Shown: piece by piece, positions 35,350-45,813 of the stretch
Position numbering within the stretch: position 1 is the stretch's first letter
Layout: each line of letters starts with the position of its first letter
NCBI RefSeq assembly: GCF_026410405.1
Contig: NZ_JAPMLN010000001.1
Location: 186,001-250,000, forward strand
Source: Marinicella gelatinilytica
Lineage (GTDB): Bacteria > Pseudomonadota > Gammaproteobacteria > Xanthomonadales > Marinicellaceae
Direction: 5' to 3'
Length of the DNA: 64,000 nt
Translations under genes and position numbers: made by a program
Notes under the pieces: generated by a model
Databases searched by the model: none
Seen by the model: the letters and a program-made list of their open reading frames with translations, nothing else
Told to the model about the DNA's origin: nothing

Positions 35350-38300
35350 GACTTTAAACCTGTTGTCAGTTCAACAATCTGCTGTTTTGTGTTGTTATTT
35401 TGCTGATTTAAATCACTGAATTCATGATAAAAAATACCATCTTGCTCATTTGATTCGCAGTTAATACCTCGAGAGAACATATAAAGTGCGCCTTTTAAAC
35501 GGGCATTTGGCAGCGCTAAATGATGAAACCACTGATCAACAGCCGCGGCGTAAATATGGTATTGCAGATCATAATGATGTTGTTGCATCACTGTTTCTTT
35601 CAGTATCTCCGGAGAATAACCAGCAGCATTAATATTACTTTTCCAATCTAAAATAAAATAATCATCGCCACCTTGTTGGTTCTTAATACGAAACAGTAAA
35701 TCAATATAACCGGTTAATTGTTGTTCCTGATGACGCCAATGAAAAGACATTTCATGGCGTCTGTTAGCGGCTGAAATCATTCCGAGACTTTTGTCATCTA
35801 ACATTTTTAAGGGTTTCCTCAGCGTGTGCCAAACCCAGGCAGCCATTTGTTGGCGGTAGTCAAGAGCTGAGGTACGCTCATTATTGGGCTGACTTATTAG
35901 TTGGTTTTTTAATTTGAACAATTGCATTTGCGCATCCACCACGCCCATTATTAAGATATCAGCCCACAAAGAAGATAAATCATGGTGTGAAATGACTTGT
36001 TTAAAATTAACATGTTCAAAAATGCCATGCAGCACATGACCGGTGGTTACCCCGCCGGGGATTAATGGTTCTTCCGTTACCACTTGCGTTTCTTTAATCG
36101 GCTCGTCTGAAGTTTTATTAGATTCTCCATAGCGGTGTTCATCAGCGGTGATTACAGAATTCACCATTTTTTGACTTAATGATGAAAACGAATGAATAAA
36201 ATAACTGCGCGCAGATAAACGCGCCGGTGACTGAGAAAATTTCACATACAGTGGTTCAGCTTCTTTAATAAGCTTAATCATCGGACCCGGTTTTGATGCC
36301 ATCTCTGTGTTAGCGGGACGGCTTTCATCAGCCACCGGTAAAAAACCACAACAGGCATCTATATTGGCAATGATTAATTGCTTGTAATCTTCAGAAATAC
36401 CTTTGGATTTAATATTTATATAAGGAATGAATAATTTAAAAATACTCCGTGTCATCGCCACGTAATACAGTTGTTTGAATTCATTATGAAACGCCATCTC
36501 CTGTAACGATGATGACTGTTTACTGACGTCATAAATAGTTGCTTGGTGATCTGAGTCGTAAAATTTGTGGTATGGTTTATTTTTACTGGGGGGTGTTAAG
36601 CCGTCAAATATAAAAACCACCGGAAACTCTAAGCCCTTAGCCGCATGCATGGTCATGACTTTAACTGCTTGCTGGTCAGTGTCTTGGTTTTGGCTGTCTT
36701 TGTCCTGTTCTTCAGCCGTCAGTCTTAATTTCTTATAAAAGCGCAACAATTCGGCACGATTGGCATTATGTTGTAAGGCGTAATCACATAAGGTGTTGGC
36801 AATTTTTTTGAGATTCGCCAATAGTCGGTTATCGTTGTCTTTTTCTGCGCGTAATCGTGTGCCGCTGCCATCGATTAGCCAATCAAATACAGTGACCCAT
36901 TCGCCCAACTTCGCCCATTGTAATAATTGCAACCAATGGTGATTGATTGATTGTATTTGTGCTTGTGATAATTGCTCAGGTGTCGTGTAAGCGTAATTAA
37001 AAAACAGGGTGCTCAAGGCATTATGAACCCGGCCGTTGTTTTGAGGTTGGTGTAAAGCACTGAGAATCACTTCAAATTGTACAGCTTCTGGTTGCCGATA
37101 TAGCCCTTTACTACGCTGGATACTGACCGGTATGTGCATCGATTGACAGGCCTTTTTGATTATTACACTGTCTTGATTCGAGCGAACTAAAATACAAATA
37201 TCATCATAATTCAGTATCTTATCTTGTTTTTTTAATAAAAACTGTAAACGGCCAATTAGGTGTTTTTTAATGATTTCTGCAATCTGACGGGCCAATTCTA
37301 CCCGTCTGGAGTCGGCATCATTCTCACCATCCAGTGGTATGTAGTTAAATACTGATAAGCCGGAATTGTCTTGTATAAGCTGAGGTAATTCAGGTTTGTT
37401 TTGACGATCTGCCGCTTCTACTTTGATGCTGTTTTCATGGTACCAATAAGAAGGACTATCAGGGTTTTGCTGTTGACTAAAAAAATGATTAAAGGCATTA
37501 ACAAGAGGAGCCATAGTGCGATAATTGGTATTTAGTCGATAGCATTTGGCACCGAATTCCTGCATCTGCTGACGTGCCTGGAAATACGTGCTGACGTCAG
37601 CGCCGCGAAAACCATAAATGGATTGTTTGGGGTCACCGATTACCCATAATCGATGTTGATTGGAGTCTTTGGTCAAAAACAGCCATTTAAAGATATGCCA
37701 CTGATAAGGATCTGTGTCCTGAAATTCATCAATCATGGCGACCGTGAACTTGCCACGAATGGCTTGTGTTAATGACGTTTGTCCCGTCTCTTGCTCACGT
37801 TTTAAAGAATCAAATAATTGCCGGATAATGCGATCGTACGTGACTTGTCCATGGGTTGCTAAATGTTGCGAAACATCGTCATCTAAAAAATCTAAACAAT
37901 GTTTAATAATGGCCGCTTGTTTAAATTGTTGAATGGCTTGTATGTGCTTTAATAGATGAAAGGCTTGTTCCAATTGCGTACAAATTAGTGGGTGTTTACG
38001 TTTGTTGGTTTGCCAGTTATCATCTATATAAGCATTGGGCGCACTCAAAAAGAAATGTTCAAATGGGGTTTTCTTCTGCAAAAACTGTGTTGTGATGTTC
38101 TTTAAATAATCATATTTTTCGTTATTGGATAAATGATTGTCGGCCAAATTTTGCAGTAATGGCTGAACGCGTATGGACCAGTTTTTCTTCATATAAGCAT
38201 TGGGTTTTCCGTCCTTGTTGGTCAACAATTGCATATACGCTTGTTCAAGTTCCTCAAGCTCAGCCATTAATTTAAAATTATCCAGACAAGGCAATGGCTC

Positions 38301-38888
38301 TGGTTCGGTCGGATAAATCAGATCAAAATCAGGATTAATTTGGCCGGCTAATTGTAAGACTGTCGATTTAAGGCGGCTTAAACTATGGCGCTCATCTGCG
38401 CCTAAATAGTCTTGAAAAGCCGATTGAATCGTATCGTTAGACAGCCAAGTCCGTAAAAACGCATGAAAGCGGGATTCAATAACACTGTTACCATCTATTA
38501 ACTCCTTATCGAAGACTTCTCCAGATTCAAAAGCAAACTCGCTGGCCATGCGTTGACAAAAACCATGAATAGTATAAATAGGAGTAGATTCAATGCTTTG
38601 TACCGCTTTATTAAAGCGATTTTTAATGATATCTGGTAACCCTTTTGTTGCCAGCCTTTTTTTAAGTTCGTCCCGAATACGGGTTTTTAATTCATTTGCA
38701 GCGTTTTCGGTAAATGTGGTGAGTAAAATTTTGTCCAGTGGCAAACCCGTTTTTTCATCGCTCATCAATCGCAACACCAGTTCCACCATGGTGTAGGTTT
38801 TCCCGGTACCGGCAGAGGCTTCTATCACCGCATGGTAATTTAAATCAACATCGGCTGCGGACTTAATCATTTGAAAAGAGTCATTCAT
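35346..38888 (-). CDS. recB: Exodeoxyribonuclease V beta subunit
   Basis: 1180 residues, the length of E. coli RecB. N-terminal 3'-5' helicase: VIEASAGTGKTYTMVELVLRL (Lys30), LLTTFTENAANELKTRIR, IYTIHGFCQRMASEFAFESG, VAMIDEFQDTDPYQW, LWVIGDPKQSIYGFRGADV, VKVMTMHAAKGLEFPVVFIFDG. The C-terminal nuclease has MSFHWRHQEQQLTGYIDLLFR and FILDWKSN at about residue 1080, the catalytic Asp/Lys pair. It unwinds and resects double-strand breaks and loads RecA after Chi recognition. Four-base overlaps with both recC and recD. Confidence 0.97.
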   Translation of the reverse strand: MNDSFQMIKSAADVDLNYHAVIEASAGTGKTYTMVELVLRLMSDEKTGLPLDKILLTTFTENAANELKTRIRDELKKRLATKGLPDIIKNRFNKAVQSIESTPIYTIHGFCQRMASEFAFESGEVFDKELIDGNSVIESRFHAFLRTWLSNDTIQSAFQDYLGADERHSLSRLKSTVLQLAGQINPDFDLIYPTEPEPLPCLDNFKLMAELEELEQAYMQLLTNKDGKPNAYMKKNWSIRVQPLLQNLADNHLSNNEKYDYLKNITTQFLQKKTPFEHFFLSAPNAYIDDNWQTNKRKHPLICTQLEQAFHLLKHIQAIQQFKQAAIIKHCLDFLDDDVSQHLATHGQVTYDRIIRQLFDSLKREQETGQTSLTQAIRGKFTVAMIDEFQDTDPYQWHIFKWLFLTKDSNQHRLWVIGDPKQSIYGFRGADVSTYFQARQQMQEFGAKCYRLNTNYRTMAPLVNAFNHFFSQQQNPDSPSYWYHENSIKVEAADRQNKPELPQLIQDNSGLSVFNYIPLDGENDADSRRVELARQIAEIIKKHLIGRLQFLLKKQDKILNYDDICILVRSNQDSVIIKKACQSMHIPVSIQRSKGLYRQPEAVQFEVILSALHQPQNNGRVHNALSTLFFNYAYTTPEQLSQAQIQSINHHWLQLLQWAKLGEWVTVFDWLIDGSGTRLRAEKDNDNRLLANLKKIANTLCDYALQHNANRAELLRFYKKLRLTAEEQDKDSQNQDTDQQAVKVMTMHAAKGLEFPVVFIFDGLTPPSKNKPYHKFYDSDHQATIYDVSKQSSSLQEMAFHNEFKQLYYVAMTRSIFKLFIPYINIKSKGISEDYKQLIIANIDACCGFLPVADESRPANTEMASKPGPMIKLIKEAEPLYVKFSQSPARLSARSYFIHSFSSLSQKMVNSVITADEHRYGESNKTSDEPIKETQVVTEEPLIPGGVTTGHVLHGIFEHVNFKQVISHHDLSSLWADILIMGVVDAQMQLFKLKNQLISQPNNERTSALDYRQQMAAWVWHTLRKPLKMLDDKSLGMISAANRRHEMSFHWRHQEQQLTGYIDLLFRIKNQQGGDDYFILDWKSNINAAGYSPEILKETVMQQHHYDLQYHIYAAAVDQWFHHLALPNARLKGALYMFSRGINCESNEQDGIFYHEFSDLNQQNNNTKQQIVELTTGLKS

Positions 38889-41800
38889 GATAAAGATCTG
38901 GTATCGATTTGATCCAATACTGCAAAAAACAGCATAAATCGCATCCGATAGTCATGCAGGATATTGTTTGAGGGTGGATAATGTAAGATGGATTTGATTT
39001 CATCGTATTGGATTGTATTTGTGCCACCAAATGATTTAGGTATTTCACCGGCAGACATGACGGCTTGCTGGTAATTTTGTTGTAATTGTTCGCTTACGTG
39101 TGATGGCAGCTCTTGAAAAGCAAAATAAATTTTATCGCTAAAGTTGTACAATCTATGCGCTAATTCTGATTCGTCTTTTGATATTTTTACGCTTAAATCA
39201 GAGCGCAATTTTAAAGGCACATAATCATTATTAGCGGCGACACACAGTTGGCTCAAATAGCCTAAGTAATCTTTAATGATTTTGTTATCCACTAAATGGC
39301 GGTGTAAATCATAAGTCATCACCTTGTCTTGAAATATTAACCAAACACAATAATCCTCGGCCACATCAAGGTCATCATGAAGTGACATAATGCACCACTC
39401 TAAAAATGCCTTAATCATTAATTCAAGACTTTTGTTTTTGTTGTATTTCCCAGCACGGGTAATAACTTTACCGGTGATTTGATGGTTATGATTGTTGAGC
39501 AAGTGGCTGATGGTAGAACTCAATTCAAAAGATGTGTTCTCTGTTGAATTGAGCTGATAAGCGGGTATTTTTTTTAATACCGCTTGTTGACTATAAGTTT
39601 GACCAATCATTAAATGGCCACGCCAAGGTATCAATGTCTTATCTTGTATATTCGAACGAAGCGATTTGTATTCTACATTGTCTGCCATGTCTTTTAAGGG
39701 TTCAACAGCCGCAAATAACTTGATAGGCACCCTGCTTTGACGTAAAAACCCATTATATTCATCATCCAAAAATCCACTTAGGTTATCGGCTTGAGACGAT
39801 TCAGACTTAATATCAACAGGCAGAAATTGTAAGTCGGATTCCACCGCTTGATTAAAAAGCTTATGTTTATCCAAAGGATTTATGGTGATGGGTTCATCGC
39901 TTAATAATTCAGTGTCTTCTATGCGCTGTAAAATACCACCTTGTTGCCTGAAAATGTGCTCCGTCGGGTTTATTAAGTAATCACTTAAATCTTGGATATT
40001 GACTGGTATGCGTTGATTTGAGATCGGCTTGATTGGTTCAGAATCGTTGCTCTGCCCTACTTTAAAAAGATCGTTAAATTGATTAAGTTCGGATTTTTGG
40101 TGGTCTGTCAAATGTGATAACTCAGCCTCACTCAAAAATTCATTCGGATTATGCTGACGGCGATACAGCAAATAATCTAAAAATTGGTGGTTTTGGTTAA
40201 ATGAATGATTGTTATGTGCTTGTTGTTTAAAGTTATCGGCACTTGCCAATGACAGCGGAACAGGATTTAGCGCATTGGGTGTATATCTTGTGACCCAAGC
40301 CATAATATCATCGACAACAACGCTGGGTGCCAGTTGATCGCCGGATTGTTCATCACGGCCAACAAAAGATAAAAACAGTTTGTCTTGAGTGCTCATTAAA
40401 GTTTCTAAAAACAGGTATTTATTATTATCCACTTGATCAATGTCACCGATTCGGCGTGAATAAGCGGCTAAATCTAAGGTATTTTGGCGAATTTGCCCAG
40501 GAAATCGAGATTCGTTTAATCCCAATATGTAGCTGACTTTAAATGGGACGGGACGCATTGGTTGTAATGCGGCACAAACAACGCCGCCGGATAAGTAACG
40601 ACCACGTCCGGCACTGATTTTGCTGACTCTGGATAACATAATTTGTTTAATGTCATCATAACTTAAGATCAATTGTGATTGATTGTCCACCAGTTCTTGC
40701 AAAAATTGAGCCACCGATAACGCCACCGTCTCTTCTTGAGGGTGGTCTTCGGGGACGGCAATAAACGTATCAAATATACTTTGCAGGATTTTTTGCCATT
40801 GTGATGCGCTGTGCGATTGATTGAGTTGAGATTTGTATTCATTGAGTTGTGTGAGGGCAACTGACAGACGCCCCGTTTGTTCAGAGCTTAATGGATTATT
40901 AGCCACTGTTGATTGTGCCAATGAGCGGTGTAATCGTTGCAAACCCTGACGCCAGGTATATAACTGATTAATGTCTTCATTCGGGCCATCATATAATTGT
41001 TCAAAACCACGAAAAACACCTAAATCAACCGCAGTTTGTAACCAGGCATCCACTTCATTCTGATGGCTGTTTAAAGCGGTCATTACACAGGGGTTGTTTA
41101 ACAAAACAAATACTTCATCACGGATAAAATTAGTTTCTAATATGTTCAGTAGTTGCGTTACCGCACGGGCATATAGACTTTCTTCTCCGGCACTGGAGTC
41201 ACTGATGCTGTAACGCAAAGGACTCACCACATGTTGATTAAGTCGATTAAAAACACGTTCAATGACATAGCGGTATGTTTTCATGTCGGTGACCAAAATC
41301 ACAATATCAGTTAGCTTAAGGTCCGGGTCTCGTTTTAGTTCATACAAGATGCTGTTATAGACTTGGTTGACTTCTACTTCAATCGACGGTGCTGAAGCCA
41401 CCAGTATGGAGTTTGTGAGTGTGCTTTGTCGATCATCGCTACCTGGCACGCGATTCAGAATTGCTTGTTGTAAGGCATTCAATGTGGAACATGGTGTTCG
41501 TATTGGCACATCAAGTATTTCGTCCAGCAGTACATCTTGATAACTGATTCCGGCATGAATGGCATCATTTTCTAAATCGCTTAATAAGCGTAAGGTTTCA
41601 CGGCCGGGTTTACCCCAGGCTTTTAATAAAGGGTTTTCAAATTCATCTAAACCCTGCTCTAAGTTAAAAAAGCACTCTCCGGTTAGTTGTTGTGAATTTA
41701 GGTCATTACTTGTGCTAATTAATCGACCATCTTTATCAGTGGCTGTTAAACTGAGTTTTCGGATTTTGTTACGCCAATTTAATTCTTCATTGGTTTCCAT

Positions 41801-42571
41801 ATCCAGCCAAAATTCTCGGCAAACGTTAAAGTGGTATATATGTAAAGGGTAATAGCGGGCCAATATCAAAATGGTTTGTCGGTGTAATGGACTTAGCCGT
41901 GATGGTACAAAAAGAAACACTGGTTGTTTATCGTTTGGTTGCATGACATCAATGCGTCGAAGCAAACCACTCAAGGTGACCTTATGGTCTGTTTTGCTTA
42001 ATAATGTTCTGTATAAAATAGCTTGTGCTTTCTCAATTTCATTAAGACGATTGTTGTGACTGTTTTCAAAGTAACTTTTATGTGAAAGCCACGCTTGAAT
42101 CATTTCCGGTCGTGATAGTTCGTAATCAATAAATAGCAAAGCCAGTTGTTGTGATAGCTGCCACCTTTTTTGCGCCAATAGCTGCGGGTTTTGATTGGTT
42201 TCTAAATAATTAAATAAGGGGGATAAGTCAGTATTTTTTTGATTAGTCTCATCACATAAAAAAGCCAAGATGGCCAACTCCATGTCAGCAATGGTTAATA
42301 ATTGTGTCTCATTAGCGGGTAGTAAAGATACCAAGGCTTCGAATAGTCCGCTTTCCAGAAATGGAAACGCCATGTTGGCAGAAATACCATTAATTTCTGT
42401 TAAACGCTTGGTTAAATACTTTTGAATGTGACCGTTTGGAACAATGACATTGAGCGGTTTGAGCGGATCTTGATGTGATTGGTAATAATTTAAAATATTT
42501 TTATTCAGAGCATTAACCAGATTTTCAATGTGGGCACTGTAGTAAATCTGAATTGAGTTTGCTTTAATCAT
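38885..42571 (-). CDS. recC: Exodeoxyribonuclease V gamma subunit
   Basis: 1228 residues (E. coli 1122). RecC has an inactivated helicase fold that recognises Chi. The start resembles the family (IQIYYSAHIENLVNALN, PLNVIVPNGHIQKYLTKRLTE, INGISANMAFPFLE). Central blocks include DIVILVTDMKTYRYVIERVF, PLRYSISDSS, GGVVCAALQPMRPVPFKVSYILGLNESRFPG, then the C-terminal nuclease-like fold with KLFAAVEPLKD. Larger than usual by about 100 residues. First gene of the recCBD operon; the diguanylate cyclase lies 37 bases upstream on the same strand and may share a transcript. ptrA, often between recC and recB, is absent. Confidence 0.93.
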   Translation of the reverse strand: MIKANSIQIYYSAHIENLVNALNKNILNYYQSHQDPLKPLNVIVPNGHIQKYLTKRLTEINGISANMAFPFLESGLFEALVSLLPANETQLLTIADMELAILAFLCDETNQKNTDLSPLFNYLETNQNPQLLAQKRWQLSQQLALLFIDYELSRPEMIQAWLSHKSYFENSHNNRLNEIEKAQAILYRTLLSKTDHKVTLSGLLRRIDVMQPNDKQPVFLFVPSRLSPLHRQTILILARYYPLHIYHFNVCREFWLDMETNEELNWRNKIRKLSLTATDKDGRLISTSNDLNSQQLTGECFFNLEQGLDEFENPLLKAWGKPGRETLRLLSDLENDAIHAGISYQDVLLDEILDVPIRTPCSTLNALQQAILNRVPGSDDRQSTLTNSILVASAPSIEVEVNQVYNSILYELKRDPDLKLTDIVILVTDMKTYRYVIERVFNRLNQHVVSPLRYSISDSSAGEESLYARAVTQLLNILETNFIRDEVFVLLNNPCVMTALNSHQNEVDAWLQTAVDLGVFRGFEQLYDGPNEDINQLYTWRQGLQRLHRSLAQSTVANNPLSSEQTGRLSVALTQLNEYKSQLNQSHSASQWQKILQSIFDTFIAVPEDHPQEETVALSVAQFLQELVDNQSQLILSYDDIKQIMLSRVSKISAGRGRYLSGGVVCAALQPMRPVPFKVSYILGLNESRFPGQIRQNTLDLAAYSRRIGDIDQVDNNKYLFLETLMSTQDKLFLSFVGRDEQSGDQLAPSVVVDDIMAWVTRYTPNALNPVPLSLASADNFKQQAHNNHSFNQNHQFLDYLLYRRQHNPNEFLSEAELSHLTDHQKSELNQFNDLFKVGQSNDSEPIKPISNQRIPVNIQDLSDYLINPTEHIFRQQGGILQRIEDTELLSDEPITINPLDKHKLFNQAVESDLQFLPVDIKSESSQADNLSGFLDDEYNGFLRQSRVPIKLFAAVEPLKDMADNVEYKSLRSNIQDKTLIPWRGHLMIGQTYSQQAVLKKIPAYQLNSTENTSFELSSTISHLLNNHNHQITGKVITRAGKYNKNKSLELMIKAFLEWCIMSLHDDLDVAEDYCVWLIFQDKVMTYDLHRHLVDNKIIKDYLGYLSQLCVAANNDYVPLKLRSDLSVKISKDESELAHRLYNFSDKIYFAFQELPSHVSEQLQQNYQQAVMSAGEIPKSFGGTNTIQYDEIKSILHYPPSNNILHDYRMRFMLFFAVLDQIDTRSLS

Positions 42572-42608
42572 TTAATCGATGTGTGAATGTTTGGCAATAA
42601 TCGTGTAA

Positions 42609-43577
42609 CTAACCTAAGTCAGTGAGAAAAATGACTTGATTGCGACCATTTTTCTTGGCGTCATATAAGGCTGCATCTAAGCGATTTAACCAATCACTTA
42701 TTGGCTCGTTAGGTTGACGACTTGCCACTGCCATAGACAAAGTTAATTGATGTTTTTTTGCCAGTGGATTATCAGCAAACTGCTGATGAATGGATTGTGA
42801 TAATTGGCAGACATCATGCCAATTTAGTTGATCTACAAGCACCACAAATTCATCACCACCCATGCGATATAAGCGATGTTTACAGTCTAACAGGTCATTA
42901 ATTAAGTTGGTTGCGGCAGTTAAAACAGCATCACCTTCAACATGACCCAGACAATCATTCACATTTTTAAAATTGTCAAGATCAATAAAGATAGCGGTTA
43001 GATTTTTATGGGTGGCTTTACGGCGCCTTAAATCCTCATAAAAGGCACGGCGGTTATGAACCTTGGTCATAATATCCTGACGTGCCATCTTTCGCAGGTT
43101 TTCATTCTGTTGTGTCATTTTCATCGCAAACAACAAACAGAACATACTGGTCACAATTAACGTTGATGAGATGTTAATGATCTCAATCAAACTGGCATCC
43201 ATGATTTGCAAAGCTAACAGAACTAAACCGGCAGTCCATAAAATAATGGCGTGTTTCGGCGGCAGTAAATAAAAGACTAAAGCCACAGCCGGATAAGCCC
43301 AAAATATTTGACCAATACCTTTCAGCGCCACTGTTAGTTCAACACCAATAACGGCTAAAACGGCAACATAATAGCTAGATAACCGTATATTCCTACCGCG
43401 CCAAGCATAAATAAATATAACAATGGAGGCGAGCACCAATGACCAATCTAAAATCATCATGGCGTATTCCTCTCGCCACATTCGGTATGCGCCTATTGAG
43501 CCGACGAAAACAATATAGATTCCTATCAAACCTAAAACAATGATGTCTTGTTCAGTTCGTTTCGTTTGTCCATTCAC
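42609..43577 (-). CDS. Membrane-bound diguanylate cyclase (GGDEF)
   Basis: 322 residues. About five to six membrane helices (12-165) are followed by a GGDEF domain starting at ARQDIMTKVHNRRAFYEDL. The active site is YRMGGDEFVVLVDQL at about residue 241, with FIDLDNFKNVNDCLGHVEGDAVL (metal and GTP contacts) before it. It would make cyclic di-GMP. The inhibitory RxxD site five residues before GGDEF is missing (DCKH there), so product inhibition at that site is not expected. Genes acting downstream of c-di-GMP are not visible nearby. Confidence 0.9.
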   Translation of the reverse strand: MNGQTKRTEQDIIVLGLIGIYIVFVGSIGAYRMWREEYAMMILDWSLVLASIVIFIYAWRGRNIRLSSYYVAVLAVIGVELTVALKGIGQIFWAYPAVALVFYLLPPKHAIILWTAGLVLLALQIMDASLIEIINISSTLIVTSMFCLLFAMKMTQQNENLRKMARQDIMTKVHNRRAFYEDLRRRKATHKNLTAIFIDLDNFKNVNDCLGHVEGDAVLTAATNLINDLLDCKHRLYRMGGDEFVVLVDQLNWHDVCQLSQSIHQQFADNPLAKKHQLTLSMAVASRQPNEPISDWLNRLDAALYDAKKNGRNQVIFLTDLG

Positions 43578-43709
43578 GATAGATTCCCCTTTTTTTATTT
43601 TATATGCTCATTTTTTATTATACCAATACCCAAGTGGACACCAAGAATAATTGCTGTTAATTTTCATTTAATGCGTCCTATTAGTGCGCAACCATGGCTG
43701 CTTTCCCAT

Positions 43710-44102
43710 TTAACGATAATCTTCATAAGATTTTTCTTCGATAAGTTCTGAGCCGGTGATAAGGTTAATTTGTTTTTTTATCGCTGCTCTGTCGTCATTT
43801 TGAAAATAAACACTGCGTGCCAACTGAATAAAAGCATCATCAAATTCAGATTTTTTTTCTTTAATTCGAATATCATCTTCAATCGTCCAGAGCGTTAAAT
43901 TAACTTTTTTTAAGGCCTCTTTCTGAGTTTTTACTTCATCGGTTAAGATGTTTTCTTGTTCACATATGGATGTCAATAACGACAGTTCGTGTCGAACGTT
44001 TTTTAACTTTTCTGGATCTTTTATTTTTTCTTTTTTGATTTCTAAAATGGTCACTTTATCCAACAGTTCACCGACTGATATGGGGGTGCTAATTAAGCTC
44101 AT
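43710..44102 (-). CDS. DUF6165-like protein
   Basis: 130 residues from ATG 44102, preceded by AAGGAG at an ideal distance; the longer frame starts 20 codons upstream without such a signal. The start MSLISTPISVGELLDKVTILEIKKEKI matches what I recall of the DUF6165 family, often found beside lipopolysaccharide or glycan genes. It is mostly alpha-helical and charged, so likely a cytoplasmic coiled helical protein. Function unknown. Divergent from mltF by 115 bases. Confidence 0.72.
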   Translation of the reverse strand: MSLISTPISVGELLDKVTILEIKKEKIKDPEKLKNVRHELSLLTSICEQENILTDEVKTQKEALKKVNLTLWTIEDDIRIKEKKSEFDDAFIQLARSVYFQNDDRAAIKKQINLITGSELIEEKSYEDYR

Positions 44103-44217
44103 TACAATCTCCTTACTTTGAAAGAAAGCCATTATAAACAATCCGGCATCGTAAAATGACATGAACCGGACTTTTAAAGTGATTCACGTTGAATTAAAAG
44201 GGCTCTTTTAAACGGGT

Positions 44218-45651
44218 GTGAATATTGACTTTTATTTGTTATCGTGGTTTTATGATAAATCATTGATACAAACTTTAGCCATAAACATAATACCCCGAAA
44301 AAAATATCTCAGGCTTATTTGGATTCCCATTATATGGTGGTTTGTTACCAGCCCGTGGGTTCAGCTAGGTCAATGGGACTACATTAAAGAGCGTGGAGTA
44401 CTTCGATATGGTACCCAGGTGTCTTTACTGTCTTATTTTAAAGACACGCAATCAGTTTCAGGCTATGAATATCAAATATTAGCTGCTTTTTGTAAGGCGC
44501 ATAATCTTACGTTAGAGGTTGTTATTTATGATAACAATGCGAATTTGTTGAAAGACCTATCGATTGGCCAGATTGATGTGGCTGGTGGGCATTTAACAGT
44601 CACTGAACAACGTTTAAAACACTATAAGTTCACTCAGCCCATCAGTAATACGTCCGTGTCTTTGGTTACTCACTATGATTATCGTGATATTGAAGACTTA
44701 TCAGAATTGACGGAAGCCAAAGGCTATATTTTAGCCGGCAGTAGTTACTTAAATTACTTGTCATATTTTAATCTTGAACAACAGAAAAGGATCACGGTTA
44801 GTGACACCTATTCGTTGTTTGAATTAATCCGGGAAATTAATTCAAAAAACATTGATTTCACCATTGGCGACAGTGAAATCATCACGATTTATCAAAAGTT
44901 TATACCGGGTCTGTACACCCCTGTTCAAATCTCAAACAATCAAAAAGTGGCATTTATGACTCACATCAGTCGTGCCAATAAATTGTTACAAAAGCTTAAT
45001 CAATTTATTGTAAAAAGTGAACAAAATGGCCTACTTGAAACCTTTAAAAAGCAATTATTAAATTATATTCCTGAAATTGATACGGCCAATACTGTGACCT
45101 TTTTCAATAAGCTCCAGTCGGTATGGCCGGAGGTGAAACATTGGATTTACGAAGTGGCTGAAGAAATGGATTTTGATCCCATGTTATTGGCGGCCATTAG
45201 TTACCAGGAATCCCACTGGGATGTGGATGCCACATCCATTACCGGTGTTAAAGGATTGATGATGTTAACCCGATTTACTGCCAGAGAAATGAAGGTCACT
45301 GACCGCACTGACCCGGTACAAAGTTTGCGTGGCGGCATTAAGTATTTTAGGAAAATGAAAAACAAATTACCGAAACGTATTCGTGATACGGATCGCACCA
45401 AGCTGGCTTTAGCTGCTTATAATATGGGTTATGGTCATTTAGAAGATGCGCGAATACTTACGCAAAGACATGGTAAAAACCCTGACTTGTGGTCAGATGT
45501 AAAAAATTACTTGCCCAAGCTGAACCAACCGGAAGTTGGGCATACTTTAAAACATGGTACTGCAAATGGTAAAACGGCCAGAACCTACGTTGAAAATATT
45601 ATGATTTTTCGTAAATTAATGGCCTGGCAACAGCAAAAAGAGCAAAATTAA
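44218..45651 (+). CDS. mltF: Membrane-bound lytic murein transglycosylase F
   Basis: 477 residues from a GTG; no ATG is available near the start, so the start is tentative. After an N-terminal hydrophobic segment at about 36-53 (LRLIWIPIIWWFVTSPW) comes a solute-binding-protein domain (WDYIKERGVLRYGTQV, VDVAGGHLTVTEQRLKHYKFT-type pattern), then a lysozyme-like SLT domain with catalytic Glu in ISYQESHWDVDATS at about 330, GVKGLMMLTRFTAREM and LALAAYNMGYGHLEDAR. It cleaves peptidoglycan glycan strands with anhydro-muramic acid formation, at the outer membrane. Anhydro-muramic acid is the substrate of AnmK encoded nearby. The N-terminal region is longer and more hydrophobic than a simple lipoprotein signal. 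Confidence 0.88.
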   Translation: MNIDFYLLSWFYDKSLIQTLAINIIPRKKYLRLIWIPIIWWFVTSPWVQLGQWDYIKERGVLRYGTQVSLLSYFKDTQSVSGYEYQILAAFCKAHNLTLEVVIYDNNANLLKDLSIGQIDVAGGHLTVTEQRLKHYKFTQPISNTSVSLVTHYDYRDIEDLSELTEAKGYILAGSSYLNYLSYFNLEQQKRITVSDTYSLFELIREINSKNIDFTIGDSEIITIYQKFIPGLYTPVQISNNQKVAFMTHISRANKLLQKLNQFIVKSEQNGLLETFKKQLLNYIPEIDTANTVTFFNKLQSVWPEVKHWIYEVAEEMDFDPMLLAAISYQESHWDVDATSITGVKGLMMLTRFTAREMKVTDRTDPVQSLRGGIKYFRKMKNKLPKRIRDTDRTKLALAAYNMGYGHLEDARILTQRHGKNPDLWSDVKNYLPKLNQPEVGHTLKHGTANGKTARTYVENIMIFRKLMAWQQQKEQN

Positions 45652-45703
45652 ATGACAGAAAATGTCGCCATTTATCGTTATAGAATTAAAAGACATTGTT
45701 TTT

Positions 45704-45734
45704 TTGTGAGCAATAACTCAAATTTGCGTATAAT
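45704..45734 (+). promoter_or_regulatory. Candidate promoter of PP2C gene
   Basis: TTGTGA (45704-45709), 19-base spacer, perfect TATAAT (45729-45734), about 80 bases before the ATG at 45814. The spacer is longer than ideal. Confidence 0.35.
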
Positions 45735-45813
45735 TGCCCGCTTCAATTAACTTGTTATTGTGGTTGTTTTTACAACACTGTATCCTTTAAAAAAAACCGT
45801 TACCCGGAAAACT

